Shown here: positions 12,465 to 23,030 of the stretch, piece by piece | How positions within the stretch are numbered: the stretch's first letter is position 1 | Layout of the letters: every line of letters starts with the position of its first letter | Program-made: the position numbers and the translations under genes | NCBI RefSeq assembly: GCF_000321225.1 | Contig: NW_004452108.1 | Span: 26,408-90,407, forward strand | Origin: Odobenus rosmarus divergens | Lineage: Eukaryota; Chordata; Mammalia; Carnivora; Odobenidae | DNA length: 64,000 bases | Direction: 5' to 3' | The notes under the pieces: model-generated | The model's input: the letters and a program-made list of their open reading frames with translations, nothing else | Told to the model about the DNA's origin: nothing | Database searches by the model: none

Positions 12465-12905
12465 ATAGTAGCTGATGGAGGATTTACTCTGTGCCAGTTA
12501 CTATCTAAACACTTTATAATATTAAATCATTTAATTTTTTTATAGTTTTGTGAGTTACGAATTTTTGAAAAGAGAAACTTTAGACCCAAAAAGAGAAAGT
12601 TGTATTCTCATGGCTACTCTTTCAGTAACTTTAAGAGATGAAATTCGAACTCCGAGCCCACACTCTTTTTTTTTTTTTTTAAAGATTTTATTTATTTAAT
12701 TGACAGAGAGAGAGAGACAGAGAGAGAGGGAACACAAGCAGGGGGAGTGGGAGAGGGAGAAGCAGGTTCCCCGCTGAGCAGGGACCCCGATGCGGGGCTC
12801 GATCCCAGGACCCTGGGATCGTGACCTGAGCCGAAGGCAGTCGCTTAACCAACTGAGCCACCCAGGAGCCCCTGGAGCCCACACTCTTAACACCTTAACT
12901 GCTTC
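12465..12905 (-). mobile_element. MIR SINE (minus strand), split by a SINEC
   Basis: Reverse-strand MIR: 'ttactctgtgccagttacta', 'aacactttataatatt', 'gagatgaaattcgaactccg', then, after the inserted SINE, 'ttaacaccttaactgcttct'. The two halves rejoin if the SINE and one target copy are removed. Confidence 0.8.
12654..12888 (-). mobile_element. SINEC, minus strand, nested in MIR
   Basis: Reads in reverse: poly-T, 'aaagattttatttattta', a GA-rich block, 'gatcgtgacctgagccgaag' and 'aactgagccacccag'. The perfect 14-base duplication gagcccacactctt at 12654-12667 and 12875-12888 lies inside MIR sequence, which dates the SINE as younger. Element 12668-12874. Confidence 0.97.
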
Positions 12906-12917
12906 TCCCTTGATATA

Positions 12918-13712
12918 CAGGCATACCTTGGAGATACTGCAGGTTTGGTTCCAGACCGCCACAATAAAGCCAGTCAAATGAATTTTTTGCTTGCCCAGTG
13001 CATATAAAAGTTATGTTTATACCACACTGTACTCTATTAAGTGTGCAATAGCATTATATCTAAGAAACAATGTACATACCTTAATTAAAAAATACTTTAT
13101 TGCTAAGAAATGCTAACTATCACCTGAGCTTTCAGTGAATCATAATCTTTTTGCTGGTGGAGGGTCTGTCCTTGATGTTGATGGCTGCTGACTGATCAAG
13201 GTAGTATTTGCTGCCAGTTGGGTGGCTGTGGCAATTTCTTAAAATAAGACAATAAAGTTTGCCATGTCAATTGATTCTTCCTTCACATGAATGTGTAGGG
13301 CCATTGTCAAGTTATTGATTGGTCTAACTGCAGTATTGTTGTGTCTTAGGAAGGAGGGAGGCCTCAGGAGAGAGAGAGAGAGATGGGGGAAGAGCCAGTT
13401 GGTGCAGCAGTGAGAACACAAACAACATTTATCAACTGTGTCCACCATCTTATGTCAATGCGGCTCATGGTACCCCAAAACAACTACGACACTAACATCG
13501 AAGATCACTGATCACGGGTCACCATGACAAATATAATAATTAATTGGAAATATAATAATAATTATGAAAAAGTTTGAAATATTGTGAGTGTTACCAACAC
13601 GTGACACAGAGACAGGAAGTGAGCAAATGCTGTGGGAAAAATGGTGCCGATAAATTTGCTTTAGGGCAGGGTTGCAACAAACCTTCAATTTGTAAAAATT
13701 GAGGTATGCTTA
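12918..13712. mobile_element. Tigger1-type DNA transposon, internally deleted
   Basis: A pogo/Tigger-family cut-and-paste element. The left end 'caggcataccttggagatac' at 12918 and the right end 'gaggtatgctta' finishing at 13712 are terminal inverted repeats, flanked by TA at 12916-12917 and 13713-13714. Inner blocks such as 'tgctggtggagggtctgtcc' and 'ggccattgtcaagttattga' are those of Tigger1. The copy is about 0.8 kb against about 2.4 kb for the full family. Most of the transposase gene is missing, with the join near 13290. No intact transposase remains; the 69-codon minus frame at 13239-13448 is a remnant. Confidence 0.93.
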
Positions 13713-15394
13713 TAAGAAGTGAATGTAGTTGAGGTTATGTATCAAAACCTATCAGGTATAACCAAAGAGCACTCTGATGAACATTTATAGCCTTAAATGC
13801 ATTTCCCTTAAAAAAAAATCTGAAAATATTGAAACATTCAATTTCAGTAGATCTTCAAAGTAAAAAGCTGAGGAAGGAGTTTATGACGATAATACAGAAG
13901 TTAATTAACTGAGAATGAAATATAATAAGAAGATAATAAAATAATGAGTCCGCTCTGAGCTGGAGGTCTTGCCTACCTGATGCCTCAGACAGTCTTCTCT
14001 GAGTGGAGTTCTCAGACCTCTCTCCCACATCGCGATGCCTAGGTGGCATTTGGTGACCTTACAACCTCAGAAGGAGCTCACTCCCTCTTTGCCCAGCCCT
14101 CCTTTAAAAGTTCTTTCTCTAAATGAGCCAAACTCTACAGCTGTTGTGCTTAGACAAGTGAGGAGAGAAGATATAAGTGCGGAAGCAGAAGTTATCTCTC
14201 TCTATCTCCTTGGTGAGACTATGCCATGGAGGTCTCATTCTGCACCCACCGCAGGATGATCAGAGGGGAGGAGGCAGGTCCTGACACTTCCCCAGGAATT
14301 TCTTCATGCCTGATCTCCTCCCCCAGCACAAGTCTGTGACAGCCATCCCCGGGCCAAGCTCCTAACACACCCCACACGCTGCCGGCCCCTTCTGGAGGAA
14401 GCACCTGTGCTGAGCGCTGAGTTCCAGGAGAGGATCCAGCCCCCTCCCCTGAGAGGAGAAGAAAAGAGACGTGCAGGAATGGACAAAGACCTGAGCCTGC
14501 ATCTCCAGGAGACCAGTCCTCAGGGAAAAGAGGAAACTGACCAGACTTGGATCATTAGGAAGAAGGATTACAAAAAAAAAACAAACAAAATCTTCCTCTA
14601 TTGGAATATCCAGGTTTCTTTTTATGTGAATTAAAAAAAAAAAAAGAACAAGAAAGAAAAGAAAAAGAACAAGCTCAATAAATCCATCCCCTTCCAAAGG
14701 CAGCAAAACCATAAATATAAATGTTGACTGTTTTAACTGCTGTGTAGCCAGTTTAAAACTGTATACATCACAGTATTCCAGATGCAAAAAGAACAATTGA
14801 CCATCGTGTGCACCCTTTCGTTGATACCTGAAGCCCGAGTGGGAGAGAAGGAGAAGGTCTGACCCAAGGTGATGCCACAGAGGTGAGCAGTAGGCAGCAA
14901 ATGCAGCCAGTTCGAGCTGCTTGTGCAAACGTGGCACATCTCGTTTCCAGGCAGACTCGTGTCCTCCCACGCGTGTGCAGAGGCAGAGCCCACGGAGTTC
15001 ACATGGAAGTCCTCTCCAGGGCCTGTGCTTTGCAAAAGCAATGGCCTCTGGCATCTCCCTCATTCTCCCTTAGGTCCACCAGCCTGACAGGACATGGCTC
15101 TCTGGCCAGGGACCACCAGGTGTCAGGGAAGGCTGCCTAGGAAGTGCCCATCAGCACAACCAGGAAGTGGTCCATTAGCACAAGAACAAGATAAGGCAAG
15201 TAGAAGCCCCAAGGGAGCCCCATCATGATGAGACAGTGTCAGCTCAGACTTGGGGAATCCTCCAGGCATGAGGAACAGAGAAGCATGATGCCCTCCCCCA
15301 CCAGCGCTCAGGCTTTCTCTGTGCTGCCCGGCCCAGGTGCCAACCTCCTTGTTGCCAAACTCTTTTACAATGAAGCAAGTAGAACCTTCTAGGT
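13713..15394. other. No recognised gene; A-rich tracts at 14570-14670
   Basis: Holds AT-rich DNA (13715-13960), then unique sequence, with A-runs near 14572-14590 and 14632-14665. The longest frame of the whole window, 233 codons on the minus strand (14362-15063), crosses these A-runs and therefore reads poly-phenylalanine. It has no recognisable domain, so I do not call it a gene. Confidence 0.5.
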
Positions 15395-15500
15395 GTAGTC
15401 AAATGAATTTCCAGTTCCACCACTGACCAACCTGGGCAAGTCCCTTCACCTGTTGAAATTCCATTTTTCATCTCATTTAGCAAATGAGATTATTACTAAA
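15395..15500 (+). mobile_element. MIR SINE fragment
   Basis: 'ttccaccactgaccaacctg', 'ggcaagtcccttcacctg' and 'catctcatttagcaaatg' follow the MIR core. Short and diverged. Confidence 0.65.
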
Positions 15501-15627
15501 TCTGCACCCTTATTTGATGGCAGGAGTTGCTGAACATACTGATGATAAAGCATGAAACAGTGTCCCTTTGCAATTGCAGTATACCTTACATGTATATAAA
15601 AAATATCTCAGCGAAATGGGTGAGTGT

Positions 15628-15860
15628 TAATATGGAAAATTCTTTTTTTTTTTAAGATTTTATTTATTTATTTGACACAGGGAAAGAGACAGCTAGAGAG
15701 GGAACACAAGCAGGGGGAGGGGGAGAGGGAGAAGCAGGCTCCTGGCCGAGCAGGGAGCCCGATGTGGGGCTCGATCCCAGGACCCTGGGATCATGATCCA
15801 AGCCGAAGGCAGATGCTTAACCAACTGAGCCACCCAGGCGCCCCTAATATTGAAAATTCT
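15628..15860 (-). mobile_element. SINEC, minus strand, with target duplication
   Basis: Complete reverse-oriented carnivore SINE, ending with 'gagccacccaggcgcccc'. The duplication taatat(g/t)gaaaattct lies at 15628-15643 and 15845-15860 with one mismatch, so the element is 15644-15844. The 95-codon frame across it is SINE sequence. Confidence 0.97.
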
Positions 15861-15918
15861 GAAGTATTGACAGTAGTTCTGAGAGGAAAGTCAGATGAAG
15901 ATGATGGATGAAAATCAG

Positions 15919-17317
15919 GTTGCCCCCCGGCTCCAGGGACATGGACCTGCAGGGGCCCCTAGCCGTTGGGCTTCCTTAACCATCTCCATCTTCTAGCTCC
16001 TCAGAGCACATACACTGAGTCACCGCTCCCCTTCAAGAGAAGCAACTTTGGAGAATGGCAAGCAACAGTAAAAGCATGTGGGGGAAACATGGATTCTGTA
16101 GGTGTCCCTGCAAGTGTGTGCACCTGTGGAGTATTCTGGGGGTAAATCGTAGCACTGGGGACAGAGGTTAATTCTGTACCTTCCACTGTAAGGTGTGAAA
16201 ATGTAGCTGTTAACACAGTTGTATGCAAGTTAAGACTGGATTCCATATAAATCACACGTTGCTCAAAAGTTTTGAAATCTAAAACTCTAAAAGACAAGGT
16301 CTCAGCCCTGCAACCATCCCCCTCGTGCACCTCCACAGCACACCTGGATAAAATGTATGAAGAGAATCTAGGGACTCTATGGCAGATACAGTTCAGAACC
16401 AACTAATTTTTGTCCTCATAATTTAGAACATTAAGTAACTAATGCATTTAATACCACCGATTGGTTATTCAGGGCTTTGACCACACTTTATTATAGAGTC
16501 CAAAATAATCAAAGTAGAGTAAACAAATTTATCCAAAGTAAACTTTGTTGCAGGAGCGTCCCCAACCCAAATAGATTTTAGGGCAGGAAAGAGAAAGACT
16601 TTTGAGTGATTTCACGCAGAATTATTTTTGGAAAAGCCTCCCTGGAGTATGTAAATTCTTCTTCAGCATGCATTTTAAGTGGGGGAAGGAGGATTCAATT
16701 CCATTTCAGTTTTAAATATTTTGGGGTCAAGGGGGTGTGATAGTTCTACAGTTTTTGACATACAAGTTGTCTCTGGAATAGTTTTCATTATCAAGTGTCA
16801 AGATTCACATCAGAATGGCTAACTTGACATGGGTTTCTCTCTTCCCTGATGCTGCTCCTTCCCTGAAAGCAGAATTGGTTGCCACACTGAGGTGAGAACC
16901 CTCAGGGTGAACGAAGTCAGCATGACTTTAAAAGTGATCAACGTGTTTTCCATGGTGAGGCCTTCACTATTTGACTGAATGCAGAGTATGCTGAAGCTGC
17001 AAGTCGGTAATAAGTTTTTCATCACTAGCCTTGTTCACACTTTTGTACACCACTGCTTGCACTGTTTTAGTGTGAATTTTAACAATAGTTTCACAGTGTC
17101 TACAGACATAATTTAAAAAAATTAAGCATTATATAAAGATGTTTCTGTATAACTTAATGTACTTTACAAAGAACAGCTAGAATAGATGGTTGAGTGTTCT
17201 GGAACTGTGTTTCTATGTTGTTTTGATTATGTTCTATTATCATTCAACCCCCTATGAATTTGAGTGTCAGGAATAGAAAAATAAAATGCTAACATGGTCT
17301 TTGGGGAAAAAAAAAAA
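15919..17317 (+). pseudogene. Unidentified mRNA retrocopy (3' UTR-like) with poly(A) and target duplication
   Basis: About 1.4 kb of AT-rich, UTR-like sequence ends with AATAAA at 17280-17285, then 21 bases, then 12 A at 17307-17318. Such a genomic A-run right after a cleavage site is typical of a reverse-transcribed mRNA. The bases after the A-run (17318-17337) match those at 15899-15918 at 16 of 20 positions and share 'aaatcag', consistent with an aged target-site duplication. I do not recognise the parent. No coding region is evident, so it may be a 5'-truncated copy of a 3' UTR only. The alternative is a genuine 3' end next to a chance A-tract; the duplicated flank argues against that. 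Confidence 0.65.
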
Positions 17318-17337
17318 AGAGGGTGGACGGAAATCAG

Positions 17338-18529
17338 AGCTCAGGTTCCATAATCAGACCAACAAAGGCCACAGTCCCTCTGGAAGAAGAGAGGGCTGGC
17401 TGCCGTGACCCTGGGGCCTTTGTGCTACGATCCTGTAGTTCCTGACCGTGACCCTACAGCCCCACCTGCTCCACAGCCTTGCAGACAACACCAAGGGGGG
17501 TCTGAGCCTCAGTGAATATCTGTTCTTTCTCCGCTCACTGTCTCCACAGGAGGGACAGACTCACTTTAGCTGCAAAATCCTCTTCCTCCGTGAGCTACAT
17601 ACTAAGAGATGGAGTCCAGCTAGATAAACAAAACAAGTCCCTGTGGCGGAGACCCTTGCTGCCTTCCACAGCCAAGAGAAACTTCCCACCAATAGATGGC
17701 CAGACCGAGCAGCTGAGGGGCCGCCTCATGTTTCAGGCTTTGGGGGAGGAGGGTCGTGGGGGACAAAGGATGTTCAGCCCTGTAACATATCCCAAACCAC
17801 CATTCCACACTGTGCTAGAACAGTGGGAGGCCTGGGGATTCTCTCAGGCAGAGGAGAAGCTTTGTTCATGGATCTTGGAGAACAGTGGAGGGGGAGGGAG
17901 AGGACCCATGTGGAGACCCTTCGAGGCTCCCCGGAGGGGCTCCAGGGAGGCCAGCGCCTGGCTCTGTGATTAATGTGCACACAGAGCCGTGGCGGCCAGA
18001 CAGGCCTGTCTCAGAGGAGAGCGATGGCTCCGCAAAGGAGGCAACACAGGTTTCTCTCGGCTCCCGGCTGTCTGCTGAGGGAGAGGAGCTGTGAAGGAAA
18101 GGTCAAGGTGATCTTTTGAAATAGAGAGATGGCCAATAGCTTTGCCAAGATGCTATGTCATTGTCTCCTAAGACATCTGGACTATAGGGACAGATGGCAA
18201 GACAGTCTTGCCCTGGTCTGCAAAGGGGACATGCCCCCTGTCCAGGGGCCGAACATGATGGTGCTAAGCCACAGACCTACGGGGAAGGAGGAAATCTCCA
18301 GGCTTTGTGAAGAACGAGAGAAACCAAAAACCTCAGTCCATCCCACTGCCCCCAGACCCCCCATTGCTACTACTCATCTGAAAATATTATTAAGAAGAGG
18401 GGGCCAAAGTAAAAAGGGAGCCTGGGGGGGGGGTGTTGTTCAGCAAAACAGTAAGGCTATGACCAGAGCAAGGAGAGCAGCTTACAAGCCTCTCGCCCGT
18501 GAGTCATTGCAGTGTCACTCCCGCCCCAG
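17338..18529. other. No recognised gene
   Basis: GC-moderate unique DNA with a G10 run at 18424-18433. Plus-strand frames of 153 codons (17512-17973) and 200 codons (18129-18731) have no family resemblance. Competing frames on both strands over the same bases suggest chance openness in GC-rich sequence. Confidence 0.45.
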
Positions 18530-18730
18530 CCCACCGGCCTGCCGCCCGCGCGGCCGACGTTCAGATTTTCTCACGAGCCGCGCTCCGACCTTCGCTGGGT
18601 GTTCAGACCCGGCCAGGCCCGGGCTCACGTGCTTCAGCACGGTCTGCACTTGGCACGCGCCCCTTGTCCACAGACATCACTCCCCCCGGGGCAGCTTCCG
18701 CCAGACAGAGGCTGCCCGCGGTCGTCACTA
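18530..18730. promoter_or_regulatory. Small CpG-dense patch (possible CpG island)
   Basis: I count roughly 25 CpG dinucleotides in 200 bases at about two-thirds GC, including 'cgcgcggccgacg' and 'cacgagccgcgctccgac'. That is about the number expected from base composition, whereas bulk mammalian DNA is strongly CpG-depleted. It has no TATA box or recognised first exon. It could be a small promoter or enhancer island, or simply a GC-rich spot that escaped methylation decay. Confidence 0.45.
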
Positions 18731-19199
18731 GCACAGTGCCTGGGACACCGGCTGACCGCATTCATCTACATAAGCATCATACAAGACAAAATAGCATTCC
18801 AATTTTTGGGCAAATAAACTGAGGCTTCAACTTTTTTTTCCCTTCTTCTGCTTCTAAGTCCCTTTCACCTGCCACATTCCCAAAGTCAGGTCACGTCCTA
18901 AACTTGAGAACTGACGTGGCCCACAGCGAGTGTTCCCAGGAAGGTCTGCTGGGGCTGCAGAGGAAGGAACAGGACAAAAGGAATCAATGCCAGGCTGTGA
19001 GGACTTCGGAGGGTGTGTCTGCGGCCCTAGCTCCCCTGGTCTGTCCGAGAGAAGCCGTTGCCTGCCCTTGGGAATGTAAGCTGAGAGCCACAAGGTTTTG
19101 CTGCACTTGGGAAGCATCAGGTAAGAACTGCTAATATCCACATTTACTATGTGCCTCGCACCCTTCCCAGTACTTTACAGATCGCAGTAGCTGCCCCCA
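18731..19199. other. Unique DNA; weak reverse MIR near 19135-19190
   Basis: The 3' part contains 'ttactatgtgcctcgcaccc' and 'cagtactttacagatcgcag', which resemble reverse-strand MIR. Around 18735 'agcacagtgcctgggacacc' resembles a plus-strand L2 or MIR end. The rest is not recognised. Confidence 0.4.
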
Positions 19200-19605
19200 G
19201 GATGCCTCCGCCCTCCAGTCCTCAGGCTGTGAGACAGTGTGGGGCATCTGAGGCCATATTACAAAAAGTATTGCAACTTCTCCCCTACCCCGTTCTTTTG
19301 GGTTGCCGCCCTGGGAGAAGCAGCTGCTCTGCTGGACACTCAAGCAGCCCACAGAGAGCCCCTGAACCACTTGCCGGCCATGAGAATGAGCCGCCATGGA
19401 AGAAGATCCCTCGGTCAAGCCTTCCGATGGTTTGCAGGGTAATGATTGCAACTTCCTGAGACATACCAGGAAGAACTGCACACCCAAGTCTTGCTCAAGC
19501 TTCTGGCCAACAGCAACCAAATAGATCGTGAGCTATTGTTGATATTTTTAAGCCTTTAAATTTGGGGAGATTTGTTTTACAGCCATAAATAACTAACACA
19601 CGTTA
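19200..19605 (+). mobile_element. MaLR solo LTR (MLT1-like), plus strand
   Basis: An old LTR of the mammalian-apparent retrotransposon group. Seen are 'gagccgccatggaagaagat' near 19390 and the characteristic end 'tttaagcctttaaatttg' ... 'cataaataactaacacac' at 19550-19603. No internal region is attached. The family name comes from recalled consensus, so the subfamily is not given. Confidence 0.7.
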
Positions 19606-19733
19606 ATACTGATTTAATTACTGCAAAAAAAAAAAAGTAAGGAGTAAGTATACTATTATCTTTACTTAATAAATGTGGAATAGCGGCAGACAGCCAGTAT
19701 ACTTTTGGCAGAGCCATGTGGTTTGTGTCTCGT

Positions 19734-19920
19734 GGCACTATCCAACACAGTAGCTGAGTTTAATTAAAAAATTTTTTAATGAAAAGTTTTGTTTTTTAGT
19801 TGCATTGGTTCTATTTCAAGGGGTCAGTGTGGCAAGTGGCTACCATATTGGAAAGAATGAATAGAGAGCATTTGTGTCATTGCAGAAAGTTTGTTTGGAC
19901 ATTGCTAGTATAGAGCATGT
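19734..19920. mobile_element. hAT-Charlie non-autonomous DNA element (MER1-group)
   Basis: The left end 'ggcactatccaacacagtag' and the right end 'cattgcagaaagtttgtttg' followed by 'gacattgctagtatag' mirror each other as hAT-type termini of the 'gctgtccaata' class, with 'tggcaagtggctaccatatt' inside. Orientation and subfamily are uncertain. Confidence 0.65.
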
Positions 19921-20239
19921 GCTAATAATCACACAATATTTGCCAGCTACAAATAAATTGGGGGATCCCTGCTTGTGTTCAGTAAAGGGTTTACTACCTT
20001 GTTAGCAGTTTCTGCAGTATACGACTGAGGGCTCTGGGCTCTAAAGATTCATTCCCTACTCTGGATATACCGGGTTGGAAAGGATGCACCCCTCATGGAG
20101 CCCCTCCACCTCCTTCCCACCCTTCCTCGAGACCCCCTGGCATCCTCCTTGTCACTCAGCACACTGACATTCAGTATGTCAGCACATCTTTCTTTGTTGG
20201 TCTGGGGTCCTCTTCTCTCCAGCCCATCACTGCTTGGTG

Positions 20240-20745
20240 TTCTGTGTTCTGTCCATTGATCACCAATGTACTACATGGAGCAGAGCCCACGCCCCATGCT
20301 GGGTCATGGACACAGCAAGGGAAATAAGATTCAGCCTCTTTCTTCATGGACCTCACAGTCCATTGGGAGGTTCACTGCAAGGTGGTGCTGGGCCCTGTAA
20401 TAGAAGAACCTCTGAGGAGCTATGGAAAGACAGAGACTAGAACAAGAAACATGTATTTGCCTGGAGGGGTTTGAAAAGGACACACAGAAAGATGGCATTT
20501 AAACTGTTCTAGGCAGATAAAGAGGCCCTGGCAAACAGTGAAGAAAGGCAGGAGCATTCCAGATGCAAGCATTGACTTCAAGGAGCACAGTTTGCTCCAG
20601 GAACAGCAAAGTCTGAGGAAGCCACAATAATAAGGTGAAAAAGGAGACTCATGCCAGGCTATGCAGGGCCCCCAGTACATGCAAAGAAATGTGGACTCTG
20701 TGTAGGAAATAGGACATGTTGCCTTGGCATTTGCATTTATAATCT
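20240..20745 (-). mobile_element. LINE-2 fragment, minus strand
   Basis: Collinear with reverse L2: 'catggacctcacagtccatt' near 20345, 'aggagcattccagatgcaag' near 20550, 'ccaggaacagcaaagtctga' near 20597 and 'gccaggctatgcagggcccc' near 20652. The 187-codon minus frame at 20420-20983 mostly overlies it and is not a gene. Confidence 0.75.
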
Positions 20746-21559
20746 GGGGACTGTGTTCCAGATGCAAAGGTAACTGATGTACATGGGAGGGGGGTTGGGG
20801 TGGCTGACACCATTTTTTGGATGTGATTCCTGCACCTCCCCACTGACTCTCAGCTGGGCTCGGGTGAATGGTGGAGAAAAATATGTAGGAATATAGCAGA
20901 GACTGAGGGCCCAGATACAGAGAGATTCTAGCCTCTAGAAGGCGATAGATCAATTCATGGAAAATCAACTTGCCAAAAGCCAATTCACAATGCCCGTCAG
21001 ATGAAGCCTAGGCCAAGGCAATGCCAAATACAGGGTCAGGACACAGATCCACAAAGGGGATATGGCAGTAAACTGCATTTAAGGGAAGGCCCACCCCTTT
21101 ACATAGAAGATGGTTTATGCAAACGCAGAGGGAATTCAGCCTGGGAGCCTAATCCTCAATCAGGGAAGAGGTCAATCTGTGATTTGGAATTCGGTCACTT
21201 GATTCCCAGTGAACGAGCCACTGGCAAATTGCTTCTCAGTGAATTGCTCTGCCTCCCAGGAAAAGGCCCCAAGCAGAGGTCTACACCTTTGGCTTCTAGA
21301 GCATACACTCTGGTCACCTACCCAAGCATAAGTAAAAAGTTTAATGAAAACTGAACTTCCTCAACTCTTCGGCAGTCCCTCTCTTTCCTCACCTCACAGC
21401 TCAGATCCTCAGAACAAAAGGCTGATGTTGTTTTCCATAGGTTGTTTCCAACCCTTTCCAGTCCTTTTCCATCTTCACCAAAATGTCCTTCCTTCCTTCT
21501 CTGGCTCTCGCCCTCACTCTCCTGCTCGCTCTTGCTCCTTCTTCCTATAAACAATGATA
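20746..21559. other. No recognised gene or repeat
   Basis: Unique sequence with no landmarks I can name. The 117-codon frame at 21001-21354 has no recognisable domains. Confidence 0.45.
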
Positions 21560-21850
21560 TAAATTACCACTTAGCTTGAGCTGTTCAGCATATTCTTGGT
21601 CTTTATGGAGGCAGCGTGCTCCATAATGGATCACCTTTGTGGAAAAGTGCAATCCCAGTAATTAGGGGCACTTTGATGGAGAGCCCAAGCTCCATAACTC
21701 AGGAGATCATAAGCATTTCTACTCTGGTGAAGTCCAGTTTAATGCAAAAGAAACATGTGTTTCCTGTCCCTTATTCTAAATCGATTGGGCCATTTGTCTA
21801 ATTTAAACACTCTGTAAATTACATATATCCTCCAAAGATAGGGACGAGGT
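21560..21850. promoter_or_regulatory. Possible conserved non-coding element (tentative)
   Basis: AT-balanced, repeat-free and not obviously coding, with a cluster of sites typical of developmental enhancers: 'gtaattag' near 21657 and 21779-21800 with 'aatcgattgg' and 'gtctaattta', plus the octamer-like 'aatgcaaaag' near 21740. Site clusters occur by chance, so this rests on texture only. Confidence 0.25.
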
Positions 21851-22300
21851 CGAGATATTTGATATATGCTTTTTCATATGGCTTGAATCCATCACTGTCT
21901 TCCACAAGGTCGCTTGGCTTTCTCCTGAGTGGATGGAGGCCCCATAACTCTCTGATCTACTTCATTTTCTCTGATACCCCTTAGGATCCCTGTTCAGATA
22001 GTTTGGTCAAAGAATTATGGCTGACTTTCAGAAGGCATGGATTGAAGGCTAAAGTAGTGCTGCATCCCTGGCAAGCTCATGTTTTGTTGGCACACCCATC
22101 AAATTCTCTCCAATTTCTCTTCCCACTTTGTCCATTAATATAACATGAGACTCGAACAAGGGGAACATTCAAGGAAGGTAGACTGGGTACGGATGTTTGT
22201 GGCATGCAATTATGCACCATTTTTGGCTGAGTTAGCGCAGATGAATTTTAGAAAAAGACTTGTTCCAATCATTCAGTTTCTCTGGTACATGAGGCTTCAA
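21851..22300. other. No recognised gene or repeat
   Basis: Unique sequence leading to the SINE pair. The 114-codon frame at 22145-22489 is open across unique DNA into the first SINE and ends in its CT tract. Confidence 0.45.
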
Positions 22301-22526
22301 GAAGAGCAAAAATCGGGCGCCTGCGTGGCTCAGTTGGTTAAGCGACTGCCTTCGGCTCAGGTGATGATTCTGGAGTTTCAGGATCAAGTCCCGCATCGGG
22401 CTCCCTGCTCAGCAGGGAGTCTGCTTCTCCCTCTGACCCTCCCCCCCCTCTGTGCTCTCTCTCTCTCATTCTCTCTCTCAAATAAATAAAATCTTAAAAA
22501 AAAAAAAAAAGAAGAGCAAAAATCGG
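22301..22526 (+). mobile_element. SINEC, plus strand (first of a tandem pair)
   Basis: Carnivore SINE with head 'gcgcctgcgtggctcagttg' and tail 'aaataaataaaatctt' plus A-run. The duplication gaagagcaaaaatcgg is perfect over 16 bases at 22301-22316 and 22511-22526, marking a young insertion. Confidence 0.97.
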
Positions 22527-22760
22527 GGTGCCTAAGTGGTGCAGTCATTTAAGCATCTGACTCTTGGATTCAGCTCAGGTCGTGATCTCAGGGTCATGGG
22601 ATTGATCCCCACATTGTGCTCCATGCTCAGCGGGGAGTTTGCTTGAGACTCCCTCTCCCTCTCACTCTCCCTCTGCTCACACTCATGCACACTCTCTCTC
22701 TCTCTCAAATAAATAAGTAAATCTTAAAAAAAAAAAGAAGAAGAAGAACAGCAAAGATCT
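22525..22760 (+). mobile_element. SINEC, plus strand (second of a tandem pair)
   Basis: Begins directly after the first SINE's target copy. Head 'gtgcctaagtggtgcagtc' and tail 'aaataaataagtaaatctta' plus A-run to about 22736. The flank 'gaagaacagcaaagatct' at about 22742-22760 resembles the same target but with changes, as expected of an older insertion. Confidence 0.93.
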
Positions 22761-22914
22761 CTCTTTGGGATTTAGCATCTCCAACTGCAGATATCCTTGA
22801 CTTCTCAAATCTTGTTTGGGAATTGTAATCCAACTACCAATTAAACTTGCTTTCATTATAAATCAATGAGATTTCATTTTGTTTTTAAAAGCTGGTCTTT
22901 GTTCTCATGCCCAT

Positions 22915-23030
22915 CTGTTAAATCACATGTTGAAAGAATATATGAACTGGAAGGGAAATAAGAGCTCAGTGAATTCAAGCCCCTTACTTTATAAACAGGC
23001 TGAAATCAGGCAAGGGATAGCAACTGGATA
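22915..23030 (-). mobile_element. MIR3/L3-like remnant (tentative)
   Basis: 'atgaactggaagggaaataa' followed by 'ccccttactttataaacagg' and 'gaaatcaggcaagg' has the layout of very old MIR3/L3-type repeats. Weak match. Confidence 0.35.

Noticed and set aside
14362..15063. 233-codon minus-strand frame, the longest in the window
   Set aside because: It reads through A-rich runs as poly-phenylalanine/leucine, shows no domain, and competes with other frames over the same bases.
15624..15911. 95-codon plus frame
   Set aside because: It is read through an antisense SINEC insertion.
18129..18731. 200-codon plus-strand frame ending in a CpG-dense patch
   Set aside because: Composition is arginine/proline-rich because of GC content. 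No family resemblance, and long frames on overlapping phases exist.
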